NCBI RefSeq assembly: GCF_000377565.1
Contig: NZ_KB898360.1
Coordinates: forward strand, 62,001 to 126,000
Source of the DNA: Rhizobium sp. 2MFCol3.1
GTDB lineage: Bacteria > Pseudomonadota > Alphaproteobacteria > Rhizobiales > Rhizobiaceae
Length of the DNA: 64,000 bases
Reading direction: 5' to 3'
Shown: piece after piece, positions 9,280 to 17,648 of the stretch
Numbering within the stretch: the stretch's first letter is position 1
How the letters are laid out: every line of letters starts with the position of its first letter
Position numbers and translations under genes: made by a program
Notes under the pieces: model-generated
The model's database searches: none
What the model saw: only the letters and a program-made list of their open reading frames with translations
What the model was told of the DNA's origin: nothing

Positions 9280-9298
9280 TATATCGTATTACGATATA
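9280..9298. promoter_or_regulatory. MarR-type operator between clc and marR
   Basis: TATATCGTA-T-TACGATATA is a perfect 9-bp inverted repeat around one base. It lies 36 bp upstream of the clc start and about 100 bp upstream of marR. Size and symmetry fit a MarR dimer site in a divergent, autoregulated promoter. Confidence 0.7.
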
Positions 9299-9399
9299 AA
9301 TCAAGAGAGCTGCCTCTCGCGCCGCGGCCTTTGCGGATGGCGGCGATAACGGCTACAGATCGCCGTGACTTTCATGGGCGTTGACGGAAGGATGTGGCG

Positions 9400-9843
9400 A
9401 TGCGGGACGATCTGTCGGACGAGGATTACGAAGCTCTCGCGAACCTTCGCCACACGCTGCGCCGTTTCATGGATTTCAGCGCCTCGGCCGCGCTCGAAGC
9501 TGGCCTGCCCGCGCAGCAGCATCAGGCGCTGCTCGCCATCAAGGGGCACCGCGCCCCCGATCCGATGACCGTCGGCCTACTGGCAGAGCGACTGATCATC
9601 GCGCCGCATACCGCCACCGAACTGGTGGGCCGTCTGGAGGCAGCCGGCTACGTCAGCCGCCGCCCCGACCCCAACGACCGCCGCCGCCAGACGCTCATCC
9701 TGACGGACCAGGCCGAAGCCGTCCTCAAACAGCTGACGACCATCCACCTCAAGGAAATCCGCGAAATGGCACCGCGCCTGATCGGCATCCTACAGAGCAT
9801 CCAGCAGGAAACGCCACTGCCGGATGACCCGTGGTCGGCATAA
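9400..9843 (+). CDS. MarR family transcriptional regulator
   Basis: A 147-residue winged-helix regulator. The recognition region reads LAERLIIAPHTATELVGRLEAAG, followed by the wing signature RRPDPNDRRRQ (~88-98) and LTDQAEAVL, all typical of MarR. The ATG at 9400 is preferred over the GTG at 9394 because GGAAGGA (9386-9392) is spaced correctly only for the ATG. It is divergent from the CBS-type ClC gene with a palindrome between, so it probably represses both. The ligand is unknown. Confidence 0.9.
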   Translation: MRDDLSDEDYEALANLRHTLRRFMDFSASAALEAGLPAQQHQALLAIKGHRAPDPMTVGLLAERLIIAPHTATELVGRLEAAGYVSRRPDPNDRRRQTLILTDQAEAVLKQLTTIHLKEIREMAPRLIGILQSIQQETPLPDDPWSA

Positions 9844-9870
9844 GATGTCGACGACGCCTCGGACAGCCCT

Positions 9871-10269
9871 TCAGGGCGCTCCGTTGATCTCGACGATGTT
9901 GAGATCAGGATCGCGAAGATAAAGCTGCGGGAACCCGGCCGGCCCGGTGCGGAAAACCAGCATGTGCTTGGGATCGCCTTCAGGCAGGTCCGCGCTAAAG
10001 CCTAACGCGGCTAAGCGTTCGAGAACGCCCTCGAAGTCATCGGTCCGAAATGCGAAGTGCCAGTCGTTGCGATCGATGACCGGCCGTTGCCGAAAGGTGC
10101 CCTCGGGATGGACGACGAGATGGACCTGCAGACTGCCGCAGGCGAGCCATGCGCCTCCGACAGGAAAGTCCGGCCGAGGAATTTCGGAAAGACCAAAGAC
10201 ATCGCGGTAAAACGGAAGAGATGTCTCCAGGTCATCAGTGATGATCGACACGTGATGCAGGGCAAGCAT
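9871..10269 (-). CDS. VOC (glyoxalase/bleomycin-resistance) family protein
   Basis: A 132-residue single-chain VOC protein with two beta-alpha-beta-beta-beta halves. LHHVSIITDDLETSLPFYRD at the start carries the first metal-ligand His (~5), and a Glu near the C-terminus (NIVEING) is the usual last ligand. The start at 10269 follows GGAGAGGAC and begins the VOC fold; an extension upstream would add ten unrelated residues. The substrate is unknown. It is convergent with marR, with a 27-bp gap. Confidence 0.85.
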   Translation of the reverse strand: MLALHHVSIITDDLETSLPFYRDVFGLSEIPRPDFPVGGAWLACGSLQVHLVVHPEGTFRQRPVIDRNDWHFAFRTDDFEGVLERLAALGFSADLPEGDPKHMLVFRTGPAGFPQLYLRDPDLNIVEINGAP

Positions 10270-10384
10270 GTCCTCTCCCCCCAAGAAGCGTCCAAGCAAC
10301 CCTCACAATAGCCGAAACAGCAGCCTGACGCCATCTGAGGGGGAACCCCCTTCCCGCGACCGGCGTCTCTACAACCAATTGCGC

Positions 10385-10549
10385 TTAAACAAACAGATCC
10401 CGCCCAAGCAGCGCAACCGCCCATATCGCGAAGGCAAACAGCGCGATCTTCCAGAAATCCGCACGCTTCCTGAGGCCCGGCAGACCAAGCGGCTTGATCA
10501 GGTGCACCACCATCGCAAGCATCAGGAGAAGCGCGATCAGCTTCGTCAT
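10385..10549 (-). CDS. Small membrane protein, 54 residues
   Basis: The minus-strand frame from ATG 10549 to TAA 10385 encodes a hydrophobic N-terminal helix (starts MTKLIALLLMLAMVV), a short basic loop (LRKRADFW), and a second hydrophobic helix ending LLGRDLFV. Two transmembrane helices with a positive loop and GC-rich third positions argue for a real gene. Function is unknown. The ribosome-binding site is weak (GGAAAAATAAAG). It lies between a VOC gene and an MFS gene. Confidence 0.65.
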   Translation of the reverse strand: MTKLIALLLMLAMVVHLIKPLGLPGLRKRADFWKIALFAFAIWAVALLGRDLFV

Positions 10550-10724
10550 GTCTTTATTTTTCCATATGTTCTTGATGTCACAGGACGGACATTATTTCGC
10601 GCAACCACTGCTTCTAAACATGCCGTAAAGGCATTCGGGGAGACAATCAACATTGCAAAGACTGGGCAGCATCGTGTGCTGCCATATGTCTTTGTGCATG
10701 TAAGCTGAGTTGCATGGGGGGCCA

Positions 10725-12002
10725 ATGAAACGAAATCTTCTATCCGTCGCCGCACTTCTGTTCGGCACGCTCTTTCTGTTCATGGGCAATGGCCTGCAAG
10801 GCATCCTCCTCCCCGTCCGCGGCAATCTCGAAGGTTATGCGACCACCACGCTCGGCCTGCTCGGCACATCCTGGGCCGCCGGCTTCGTCATCGGTTGCCT
10901 GGTTGCGCCGAAGATGGTCAGCCGCGTCGGCCATGTGCGCGCCTTCTCCGGCTTCATCTCGATCATTGCCATCATCGCGCTGGTGAGCGGCATCGCCGTT
11001 CATCCGGTCTGGTGGGTGCTGTTGCGCGCCGTCACCGGCTTTGCCACGGCCGGCACCTCGATGATCATCGAGAGCTGGCTGAACGAACGCGCCACCAATG
11101 AAAGCCGCGGCGCGATCTTCTCGCTCTATATCGCCATCACCCTGATCGGCGTCGTCGCCGGCCAGATGATGATCCCGCTTGAGGACGTCCGCACGCCCAT
11201 CCTCTTCATGATCTGCGGCATCTTCTATTGCATCGCCATGCTGCCGACGCTGCTGTCGACTGCAGCCTCTCCGCAGCCGCTGAAGGCCGTGAAACTCGAT
11301 CTCAAGGCGCTCTATCGCAATTCGCCGGTCTCCTGCCTCGGCATTCTCCTGGTTGGCATCGCCAATGGCGCCTATGGCACGCTGGGCGCCGTCTTCGGCG
11401 CCGGCGCCGGCCTGTCGGATACCTCAATCGCCATCATGATGAGCTCGACCATCTTTGCCGGCGCGGTCATGCAGCTACCGGCCGGCCGCCTCTCCGACCG
11501 CATCGACCGCCGCTACGTGCTGGCCGCCATGTCGGCGATCGCGGCGCTCGCCGGTCTCATGCTCGTCGTCCTCCACCCCTCCTCGCCCGCCTTCATCATC
11601 ACGCTCGTGGTGCTCTATGGCGCGGTCGCCAACACCCTCTATCCGATCGCCGTCGCCCACGCCAACGACTACGCCTCCTCGGAAGACTTCGTGAAGGTCT
11701 CCGGCGGCCTGCTGCTGCTCTACGGCATCGGCACCATCATCGGCCCGACGATCGGCGGCCCCGTCATGTCGATGGCAAGCCCGCACGCACTGTTCCTGGT
11801 GACCGCACTCGCCCACGTGCTGATCACGGCTTACGCGATCATCCGCAGCCGCGCGCGCGCCGCCATTCCGGCAAGCGACCGCGACGCCTTCACCACCATC
11901 CCGACGGCCACATCGCAGATGATGACGCCGGAGGGCATGACGCTTGCCGATCGCGGGCAGAACAAGACGCCCGAGCCGCCGATGGAGCCGGCAACCCGAT
12001 AG
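10725..12002 (+). CDS. MFS transporter (YcaD-like)
   Basis: A 425-residue major-facilitator permease with 12 predicted helices. LSDRIDRRYVL between helices 8 and 9 is the cytoplasmic MFS loop motif, and IIESWLNERATNESRGAIFS in the central part is characteristic of the YcaD-like group. The ATG at 10725 follows a G-rich stretch (GGGGGGCC). The C-terminal tail is hydrophilic. The substrate is unknown. A DUF1192 gene follows after 57 nt and is probably cotranscribed. Confidence 0.88.
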   Translation: MKRNLLSVAALLFGTLFLFMGNGLQGILLPVRGNLEGYATTTLGLLGTSWAAGFVIGCLVAPKMVSRVGHVRAFSGFISIIAIIALVSGIAVHPVWWVLLRAVTGFATAGTSMIIESWLNERATNESRGAIFSLYIAITLIGVVAGQMMIPLEDVRTPILFMICGIFYCIAMLPTLLSTAASPQPLKAVKLDLKALYRNSPVSCLGILLVGIANGAYGTLGAVFGAGAGLSDTSIAIMMSSTIFAGAVMQLPAGRLSDRIDRRYVLAAMSAIAALAGLMLVVLHPSSPAFIITLVVLYGAVANTLYPIAVAHANDYASSEDFVKVSGGLLLLYGIGTIIGPTIGGPVMSMASPHALFLVTALAHVLITAYAIIRSRARAAIPASDRDAFTTIPTATSQMMTPEGMTLADRGQNKTPEPPMEPATR

Positions 12003-12059
12003 ACTTGAAGCGGAGACGGCCGGGCGCTTGCCCGCCGACACGAGGACGGAGGACCGAAC

Positions 12060-12251
12060 ATGAGCTTCATGGATGACGACCGGCCGCAGAAGAAACCGAA
12101 TCACGAGATCGGGATGGACCTCTCGATGATGTCGGTGGACGAGCTGAACGCGCGTATCGACATGCTCAAGGCCGAGATTTCGCGCATCGAGCAGGAAGCG
12201 GCGCGCAAGGCATCGGGAAGATTGGCCGCAGAAAACCTCTTCAAATCCTGA
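12060..12251 (+). CDS. DUF1192 family protein
   Basis: A 63-residue protein with the DUF1192 core: SMMSVDELNARIDMLKAEI (~21-39) forms a coiled-coil-like helix, continued by RIEQEAARKA. DUF1192 is a short alphaproteobacterial family with no established function. The ATG follows a GGACGGAGGACC stretch. It is 57 nt after the MFS gene, in the same direction. Confidence 0.85.
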   Translation: MSFMDDDRPQKKPNHEIGMDLSMMSVDELNARIDMLKAEISRIEQEAARKASGRLAAENLFKS

Positions 12252-12310
12252 GCCGGCAAAACCCCGGATTTGATTTATAGCCGCCGCGCAAGTGTTAATT
12301 CGGCACACAC

Positions 12311-12325
12311 TTAATGAGGCGTTAA
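12311..12325. promoter_or_regulatory. CtrA-type box 1 (TTAA-N7-TTAA)
   Basis: TTAA-TGAGGCG-TTAA matches the full CtrA consensus spacing. It lies about 15-20 nt upstream of the likely 5' end of the candidate sRNA at 12340, a position typical of CtrA-activated promoters. Confidence 0.55.
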
Positions 12326-12339
12326 GCTTTCTAATGTAT

Positions 12340-12451
12340 TGATGTGCTCATCCGGACTTGCTCTGGATCTCAGACAGTTTCCCATGCGGTGAATTGGTCT
12401 GATTTTTCTCCCTGTTTTACCTTGAGAGCCGCTTTTGCGGCTCTCCTTTTT
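12340..12451 (+). ncRNA. Candidate trans-acting sRNA upstream of rcdA
   Basis: The stretch has the layout of a bacterial sRNA: a 5' hairpin (ATCCGG / CTGGAT, 12350-12368), an unpaired part with Shine-Dalgarno-complementary pyrimidine motifs (TTTCCC and TCTCCC), and a strong terminator. The DUF1192 stop is 170 nt upstream of the terminator, so an independent transcript is plausible. A CtrA-type box lies just upstream. The exact start and any sRNA family are not determined. Confidence 0.45.
12424..12451 (+). terminator. Strong intrinsic terminator
   Basis: A perfect 9-bp stem (GAGAGCCGC / GCGGCTCTC) with a TTTT loop is followed by CTTTTT. It ends the candidate sRNA or a long 3' UTR of the DUF1192 transcript. 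Confidence 0.9.
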
Positions 12452-12489
12452 CGCATTGGCTGGGGACGAAAACCACGAAACTGTGGAAG

Positions 12490-12504
12490 TTAACCCTTTA
12501 TTAA
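12490..12504. promoter_or_regulatory. CtrA-type box 2 upstream of the rcdA-like gene
   Basis: TTAA-CCCTTTA-TTAA, followed by G, is a full TTAA-N7-TTAA site. It lies 128 bp upstream of the rcdA-like start and after the terminator at 12451, so it belongs to the rcdA promoter region. Confidence 0.6.
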
Positions 12505-12631
12505 GAAACGCCTTGCGCTATTAGGCTAAAACTACCATCTTTAAAGTCATTAAGGCCGACCGGTGAAACCTTTTGGGACCGGCCTGCGTTACCTGATCAA
12601 TAAGTAGATGCGTGCAACAGGGACCCTTTAA

Positions 12632-13147
12632 ATGTCAGAGCTTGGATTGAACACGATCAGTTTTGCAGGACGCGCTGCCGCATCGTCGCAGTTTAAGACA
12701 TTGTACTCCGAGGGCATGTCGCTGGTCGAAGAGACCGCCGCCTATCTGGATGGCAATGGCCGCACCGCATCCAAGGTTCTGCCGCGCATGGCGTCGGTTC
12801 TCTACGCAGCGGAATCCATGCGCCTCACCACCCGCCTGATGCAGATGGCCTCCTGGCTCCTCCTGCAGCGCGCCGTCAACAATGGCGAAATGTCGCGCGA
12901 TCAGGTTCTGGCCGAAAAGAACAAGGTTCGCCTCGACGGCTTCAACGTCGACCGCAACGCTCCTGGCTGGGGCGACCTGCCTGAAGCCTTCCGCGACCTG
13001 ATCGAACGCTCGCTGCGCCTGCAGAACCGCGTAGCCCTGCTCGACCGCGAAATCTATCGCCCGAACGAGGCAGCGATCGTTCCCGACAACCAGAACAGCG
13101 TCCAGGCTCAGCTCAGCCTGCTGCAGACGGCCTTCGGCAACAACTGA
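12632..13147 (+). CDS. rcdA: RcdA-like protein (DUF1465), putative adaptor for CtrA degradation
   Basis: A 171-residue, mostly helical protein matching DUF1465. Segments TLYSEGMSLVEETAAYLDG, LYAAESMRLTTRLMQMASWL and DREIYRPN are family hallmarks. In Caulobacter RcdA works with CpdR and PopA to deliver CtrA to ClpXP. The role here is inferred from the family. The polar C-terminus (LQTAFGNN) suits a flexible tail. It is monocistronic, with its own terminator downstream and two CtrA-type boxes in the long upstream region (12252-12631). Confidence 0.82.
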   Translation: MSELGLNTISFAGRAAASSQFKTLYSEGMSLVEETAAYLDGNGRTASKVLPRMASVLYAAESMRLTTRLMQMASWLLLQRAVNNGEMSRDQVLAEKNKVRLDGFNVDRNAPGWGDLPEAFRDLIERSLRLQNRVALLDREIYRPNEAAIVPDNQNSVQAQLSLLQTAFGNN

Positions 13148-13169
13148 TCCATTCAAAGTAGACTGCATA

Positions 13170-13202
13170 AACCGGCTGCGTTCCCTGCGCGGCCGGTTTT
13201 TT
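13170..13202 (+). terminator. Intrinsic terminator of the rcdA-like gene
   Basis: Stem AACCGGC / GCCGGTT (13170-13176, 13192-13198) is followed by a T tract. It shares GGCCGGTTTTTTGTTG with the fbaB terminator. Confidence 0.85.
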
Positions 13203-13256
13203 GTTGTCCAGACCTCAGCCGCTGACCGGCGTTCAGCTCAAGCATGGCCCAAACGC

Positions 13257-13281
13257 AAAAAAGCCCCGCTTTCGCAGGGCT
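13257..13281 (-). terminator. Intrinsic terminator of rpmE
   Basis: Read on the minus strand: an 8-bp stem with one mismatch (AGCCCTGC / GCGGGGCT) followed by six T. It lies 28 nt after the rpmE stop. Confidence 0.8.
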
Positions 13282-13308
13282 CCTTCGAAATCAGTGCAAC
13301 AGCAGCGA

Positions 13309-13530
13309 TTAGAGGCCGAGGCCGCCGAAACGCTTGTTGAACTTGGAAACGCGGCCACCGCGGTCCATGAGCTGCTGGTTGCCGCCCGTCCAGGCCGGGT
13401 GCGACTTGGAATCGATTTCGAGGTTCATTACAGCGCCTTCAGAACCCCAGGTCGAGCGGGTTTCGTATTCGGTGCCGTCGGTCATCACTACCTTGATGGT
13501 GTGATAAGCGGGATGGATTTCAGCCTTCAT
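13309..13530 (-). CDS. rpmE: 50S ribosomal protein L31, cysteine-free form
   Basis: A 73-residue protein with the L31 core: [12 protein letters not shown] at the start and [19 protein letters not shown] near residue 45. No cysteine is present, so it is the zinc-independent (C-minus) form; in zinc-dependent L31 four cysteines hold the metal. The upstream 13531-13721 has no gene and should hold divergent promoters for rpmE and the ABC transporter. Confidence 0.96.
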   Translation of the reverse strand: MKAEIHPAYHTIKVVMTDGTEYETRSTWGSEGAVMNLEIDSKSHPAWTGGNQQLMDRGGRVSKFNKRFGGLGL

Positions 13531-13721
13531 AACAATCTTCCTGCGATGTCACGTCCATTTGACGCACCACGTTGCGACAAGAGGACCGATTGAATAAATG
13601 AAGCCGCAGTCGCTACTGGCTACGGCTTCCCATTAGGATGCGGTGCCTATACATGAAGGCCATTAGGATAACAAGAGCCATCGACCGTGTTGCACGGTGT
13701 TGAAGGCTGCTGGAGATTGAA

Positions 13722-15524
<1,803 letters not shown>

Positions 15525-15546
15525 CGGTGGGGCAGTACTTCCACTA

Positions 15547-15560
15547 GGGATTGCAATCCC
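15547..15560. promoter_or_regulatory. Palindrome upstream of brnT
   Basis: GGGATTG-CAATCCC is a perfect 14-bp palindrome 44 bp before brnT. BrnTA operons are autoregulated by the antitoxin binding near the promoter, so this is the likely operator. The partner encoded here seems to lack the DNA-binding half. Confidence 0.5.
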
Positions 15561-15603
15561 AAAGGTGCTGCAATACCGTTGAACCGTATCCAGGGCGCGG
15601 GTG

Positions 15604-15897
15604 ATGCGGTTCAACGGCTTCGATTGGGATGATGGCAACTGGCCGAAGTGCGGCAGGCATGGCCTGTCCATCCGGACGATCGAATCCGTGTTCGAACGCC
15701 CAGTCACCATCTTCGGCGATCCCTTCGACCCCGGATTGGAAACGAGGATGCGAGCGATCGGCAAGGATGAGCACGGGCGTTACGTCTTCGTCGTCTTTTG
15801 CCTGCGCGTCAGAAACGGTGTAACTTTGCTGCGTCCCATCAGCGCGCGCCACATGCACGCAAAGGAAGTGAGGCACTATGAACAGCAAAAGTCTTAA
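15604..15897 (+). CDS. brnT: BrnT family toxin (DUF497)
   Basis: A 97-residue BrnT-like toxin of a type II toxin-antitoxin system. BrnT folds like RelE and cleaves RNA. Visible features are the N-terminal FDWDD and HGLSI segments, the beta-strand core (GRYVFVVFCLRV), and the C-terminal RPISARHMHAKEVRHYE helix, which corresponds to the conserved RxISARxA..E..YE region. ATG 15604 or the adjacent GTG 15601 is the start. The 3' end overlaps the partner gene by 20 nt, the usual order for this system. The toxin looks intact. Confidence 0.85.
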   Translation: MRFNGFDWDDGNWPKCGRHGLSIRTIESVFERPVTIFGDPFDPGLETRMRAIGKDEHGRYVFVVFCLRVRNGVTLLRPISARHMHAKEVRHYEQQKS

Positions 15898-16219
15898 GCC
15901 GCTTCCACGTTTCACCTCTGACCGGCAGGCCGAGGATTTCGTCGCCGATGCCGACCTGACCGAATTCGATCTCTCCACCGGTCGTGACATGTTGTTCGAG
16001 AAGATCCCGCCAGAACATGTGGCGGCGGACGATTACGTCTTCGTAATCACGAAGGACTCACAAAACCGCTTTCATTTCGACGTGAAGCAATCGAGCGGCA
16101 AAATCCTGTTCTCGTCCGCGCCCCTGAGCTCGAGAGAAGCGGCGCTAAAGGCAATCGATGCGTTCAAGGCGGGCATATCCACGGCCGCGACCAAAGATGC
16201 CCCGGACGCCGCCGCCTGA
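15878..16219 (+). CDS. Chimeric BrnT partner: CopG-antitoxin N-terminus fused to a DUF1508-like domain
   Basis: A 113-residue protein in the antitoxin position. Residues ~6-43 (KPLPRFTSDRQAEDF, DLTEFDLSTGRDMLFE) match the N-terminal part of CopG-type antitoxins that pair with BrnT. The ribbon-helix-helix that should follow is absent. Residues ~50-103 instead resemble DUF1508/YegP (YVFVITKDSQNRFHFDVK, then SSGKILFSSAPL and an AALKAIDAFK helix). The neighbour at 16317 is a stand-alone DUF1508 protein with a similar but diverged sequence. Loss of the DNA-binding half would affect autoregulation. It could be an active antitoxin, since toxin-binding regions may be kept, or a fused relic. The Ala-rich end is disordered. 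Confidence 0.7.
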   Translation: MNSKSLKPLPRFTSDRQAEDFVADADLTEFDLSTGRDMLFEKIPPEHVAADDYVFVITKDSQNRFHFDVKQSSGKILFSSAPLSSREAALKAIDAFKAGISTAATKDAPDAAA

Positions 16220-16316
16220 GCTAAGACGGCGCAAACATCCCGATGGAATAATTGAATTTTTTGTTTTAGGCTGCGCTTGCAGATTTAAACAACATCCTGA
16301 TTCCGGGAGACAATCG

Positions 16317-16508
16317 ATGTATAAGTTCGAAGTTTATAAGGACAAGGCAGGCGAATTCCGTTTCCGTTTCAAGGCATCGAACGGCGAAGCGATGTTCGGC
16401 TCCGAAGGCTACAAGGCCAAGGCGTCGGCGCTGAGCGCGATCGAATCCATCAAGAAAAACGCTCCCGGAGCCATCGTCGACGACACCACCAAGGCGGCTG
16501 ACGCCTGA
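16317..16508 (+). CDS. DUF1508 (YegP-like) protein
   Basis: A 63-residue protein with one DUF1508 unit: MYKFEVYKDKAGEFRFRFK forms the first strands and SNGEAMFGSEGYKAKASA the rest, followed by a helix (LSAIESIKKNAPG). The family usually has one or two such repeats; its role is not established. The ATG at 16317 follows GGGAG at good spacing, and the frame upstream has no family similarity. It lies 97 nt after the chimeric BrnT partner and ends with its own terminator. Confidence 0.88.
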   Translation: MYKFEVYKDKAGEFRFRFKASNGEAMFGSEGYKAKASALSAIESIKKNAPGAIVDDTTKAADA

Positions 16509-16514
16509 TACATC

Positions 16515-16545
16515 AAAGGCGGCACCTCAGGGCGCCGCCTTTTTC
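16515..16545 (+). terminator. Intrinsic terminator of the DUF1508 gene
   Basis: A perfect 9-bp stem (AAAGGCGGC / GCCGCCTTT, 16515-16523 and 16534-16542) runs into TTTTT. Confidence 0.88.
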
Positions 16546-16613
16546 TTTTGTGCTGCTGGGCCATGAATAGTGCGGTATGCCGCGCCGTTACTTGCGCAAC
16601 CGCAACGACCCCG

Positions 16614-17645
16614 TCACTTCTCCGTCAGCTTCAGCTCGATCCGTCGGTTGGTCGCCCGCGCCTCAGGCGTATCGCCCGGCGCAATCGGCTGATACTCGCC
16701 GAAGCCGGCCGCGACCAGTCGGTCGGCCGGCACGCCCTGCGCGATCAGGAACTTGACCACCGAGATCGCGCGCGCCGAAGACAGCTGCCAGTTGTCGGCG
16801 AAGCGGCCGGTGCCGGCGAGCGGCACGTTGTCGGTGTGGCCATCGACGCGCAGCACCCAGTTGATCTCCGGCGGAATTTCCTTGGCGACGTCGAGCAGCG
16901 CTGCCGCAAGCTTGGCCATCTCCGTCTGCCCGTCGGGATTGAGATCGGCGCCGCCGGAGGGGAAGAGCACTTCCGACTGGAACACGAAGCGATCGCCGAC
17001 GATGCGGATGTTCTCGCGGTCAGACAAAATCTCACGCAGGCGCCCGAAGAAATCCGAGCGATAACGGTTGAGCTCCTGCACCCGCGCGGCAAGCGCCACG
17101 TTGAGGCGGCGGCCGAGATCGGCGATCTTCGTCTGCGACTGCTGGTCCTTCTGCTCGGAGGCCTGCAGCGCCACCTCGACGGCGGCGATCTGGTTGCGCA
17201 GCGCCGCGATCTGCTGGTTGAGCAACTCGACCTGGCTCATCGCCCGGTCGCTCATCTGCTTCTGCTCGTCTAGCTCCTTGGTGAGCGAGCCGATCCGCTG
17301 CTGCGCCGCGTCCTGGCCACCGGAGCCGGCCGACAGCAGCGACTGCAGCCGCGAGCGTTCGCCCTCGGCGGTCGCAAGCGAGGCCTGCAGGTTGGCGACG
17401 CTGTCCTCGAGATCCTGCTTGCTGCCCTTTTCGAGCGCCAAGAGCTGCGTCAGCTCGTTGATCTGGCTGTTCAGCCGGTTCATCACCTCGTCGCGGCCGG
17501 ATATTTCGCGGCTCAGAATAAACTGCCCGACGACGAACACCGTGAGCAGGAACATCACCGCGATCAGAAGCGTCGAGAGCGCATCGACGAAGCCGGGCCA
17601 GTAGTCGACCGTGCGTTCGCGGCGACGGTTTCGGGCAAGAGCCAT
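16614..17645 (-). CDS. MotB/OmpA-like peptidoglycan-binding protein of a proton-channel pair
   Basis: A 343-residue inner-membrane protein. The N-terminus has the MotB plug and anchor: DYWPGFVDALSTLLIAVMFL with the conserved Asp (~22), one membrane helix, then a coiled coil (~55-190, rich in Q, L, E), then an OmpA/MotB domain (~215-340). Peptidoglycan-binding signatures are VDGHTDNVPL and LSSARAISVVKFL, with GFGEYQP and NRRIELKL at the end. The start is 3 nt after the stop of the MotA-like gene, so they form an operon. No flagellar genes are near; such pairs in Rhizobiales are not proven flagellar stators. Confidence 0.87.
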   Translation of the reverse strand: MALARNRRRERTVDYWPGFVDALSTLLIAVMFLLTVFVVGQFILSREISGRDEVMNRLNSQINELTQLLALEKGSKQDLEDSVANLQASLATAEGERSRLQSLLSAGSGGQDAAQQRIGSLTKELDEQKQMSDRAMSQVELLNQQIAALRNQIAAVEVALQASEQKDQQSQTKIADLGRRLNVALAARVQELNRYRSDFFGRLREILSDRENIRIVGDRFVFQSEVLFPSGGADLNPDGQTEMAKLAAALLDVAKEIPPEINWVLRVDGHTDNVPLAGTGRFADNWQLSSARAISVVKFLIAQGVPADRLVAAGFGEYQPIAPGDTPEARATNRRIELKLTEK

Positions 17646-17648
17646 GGC

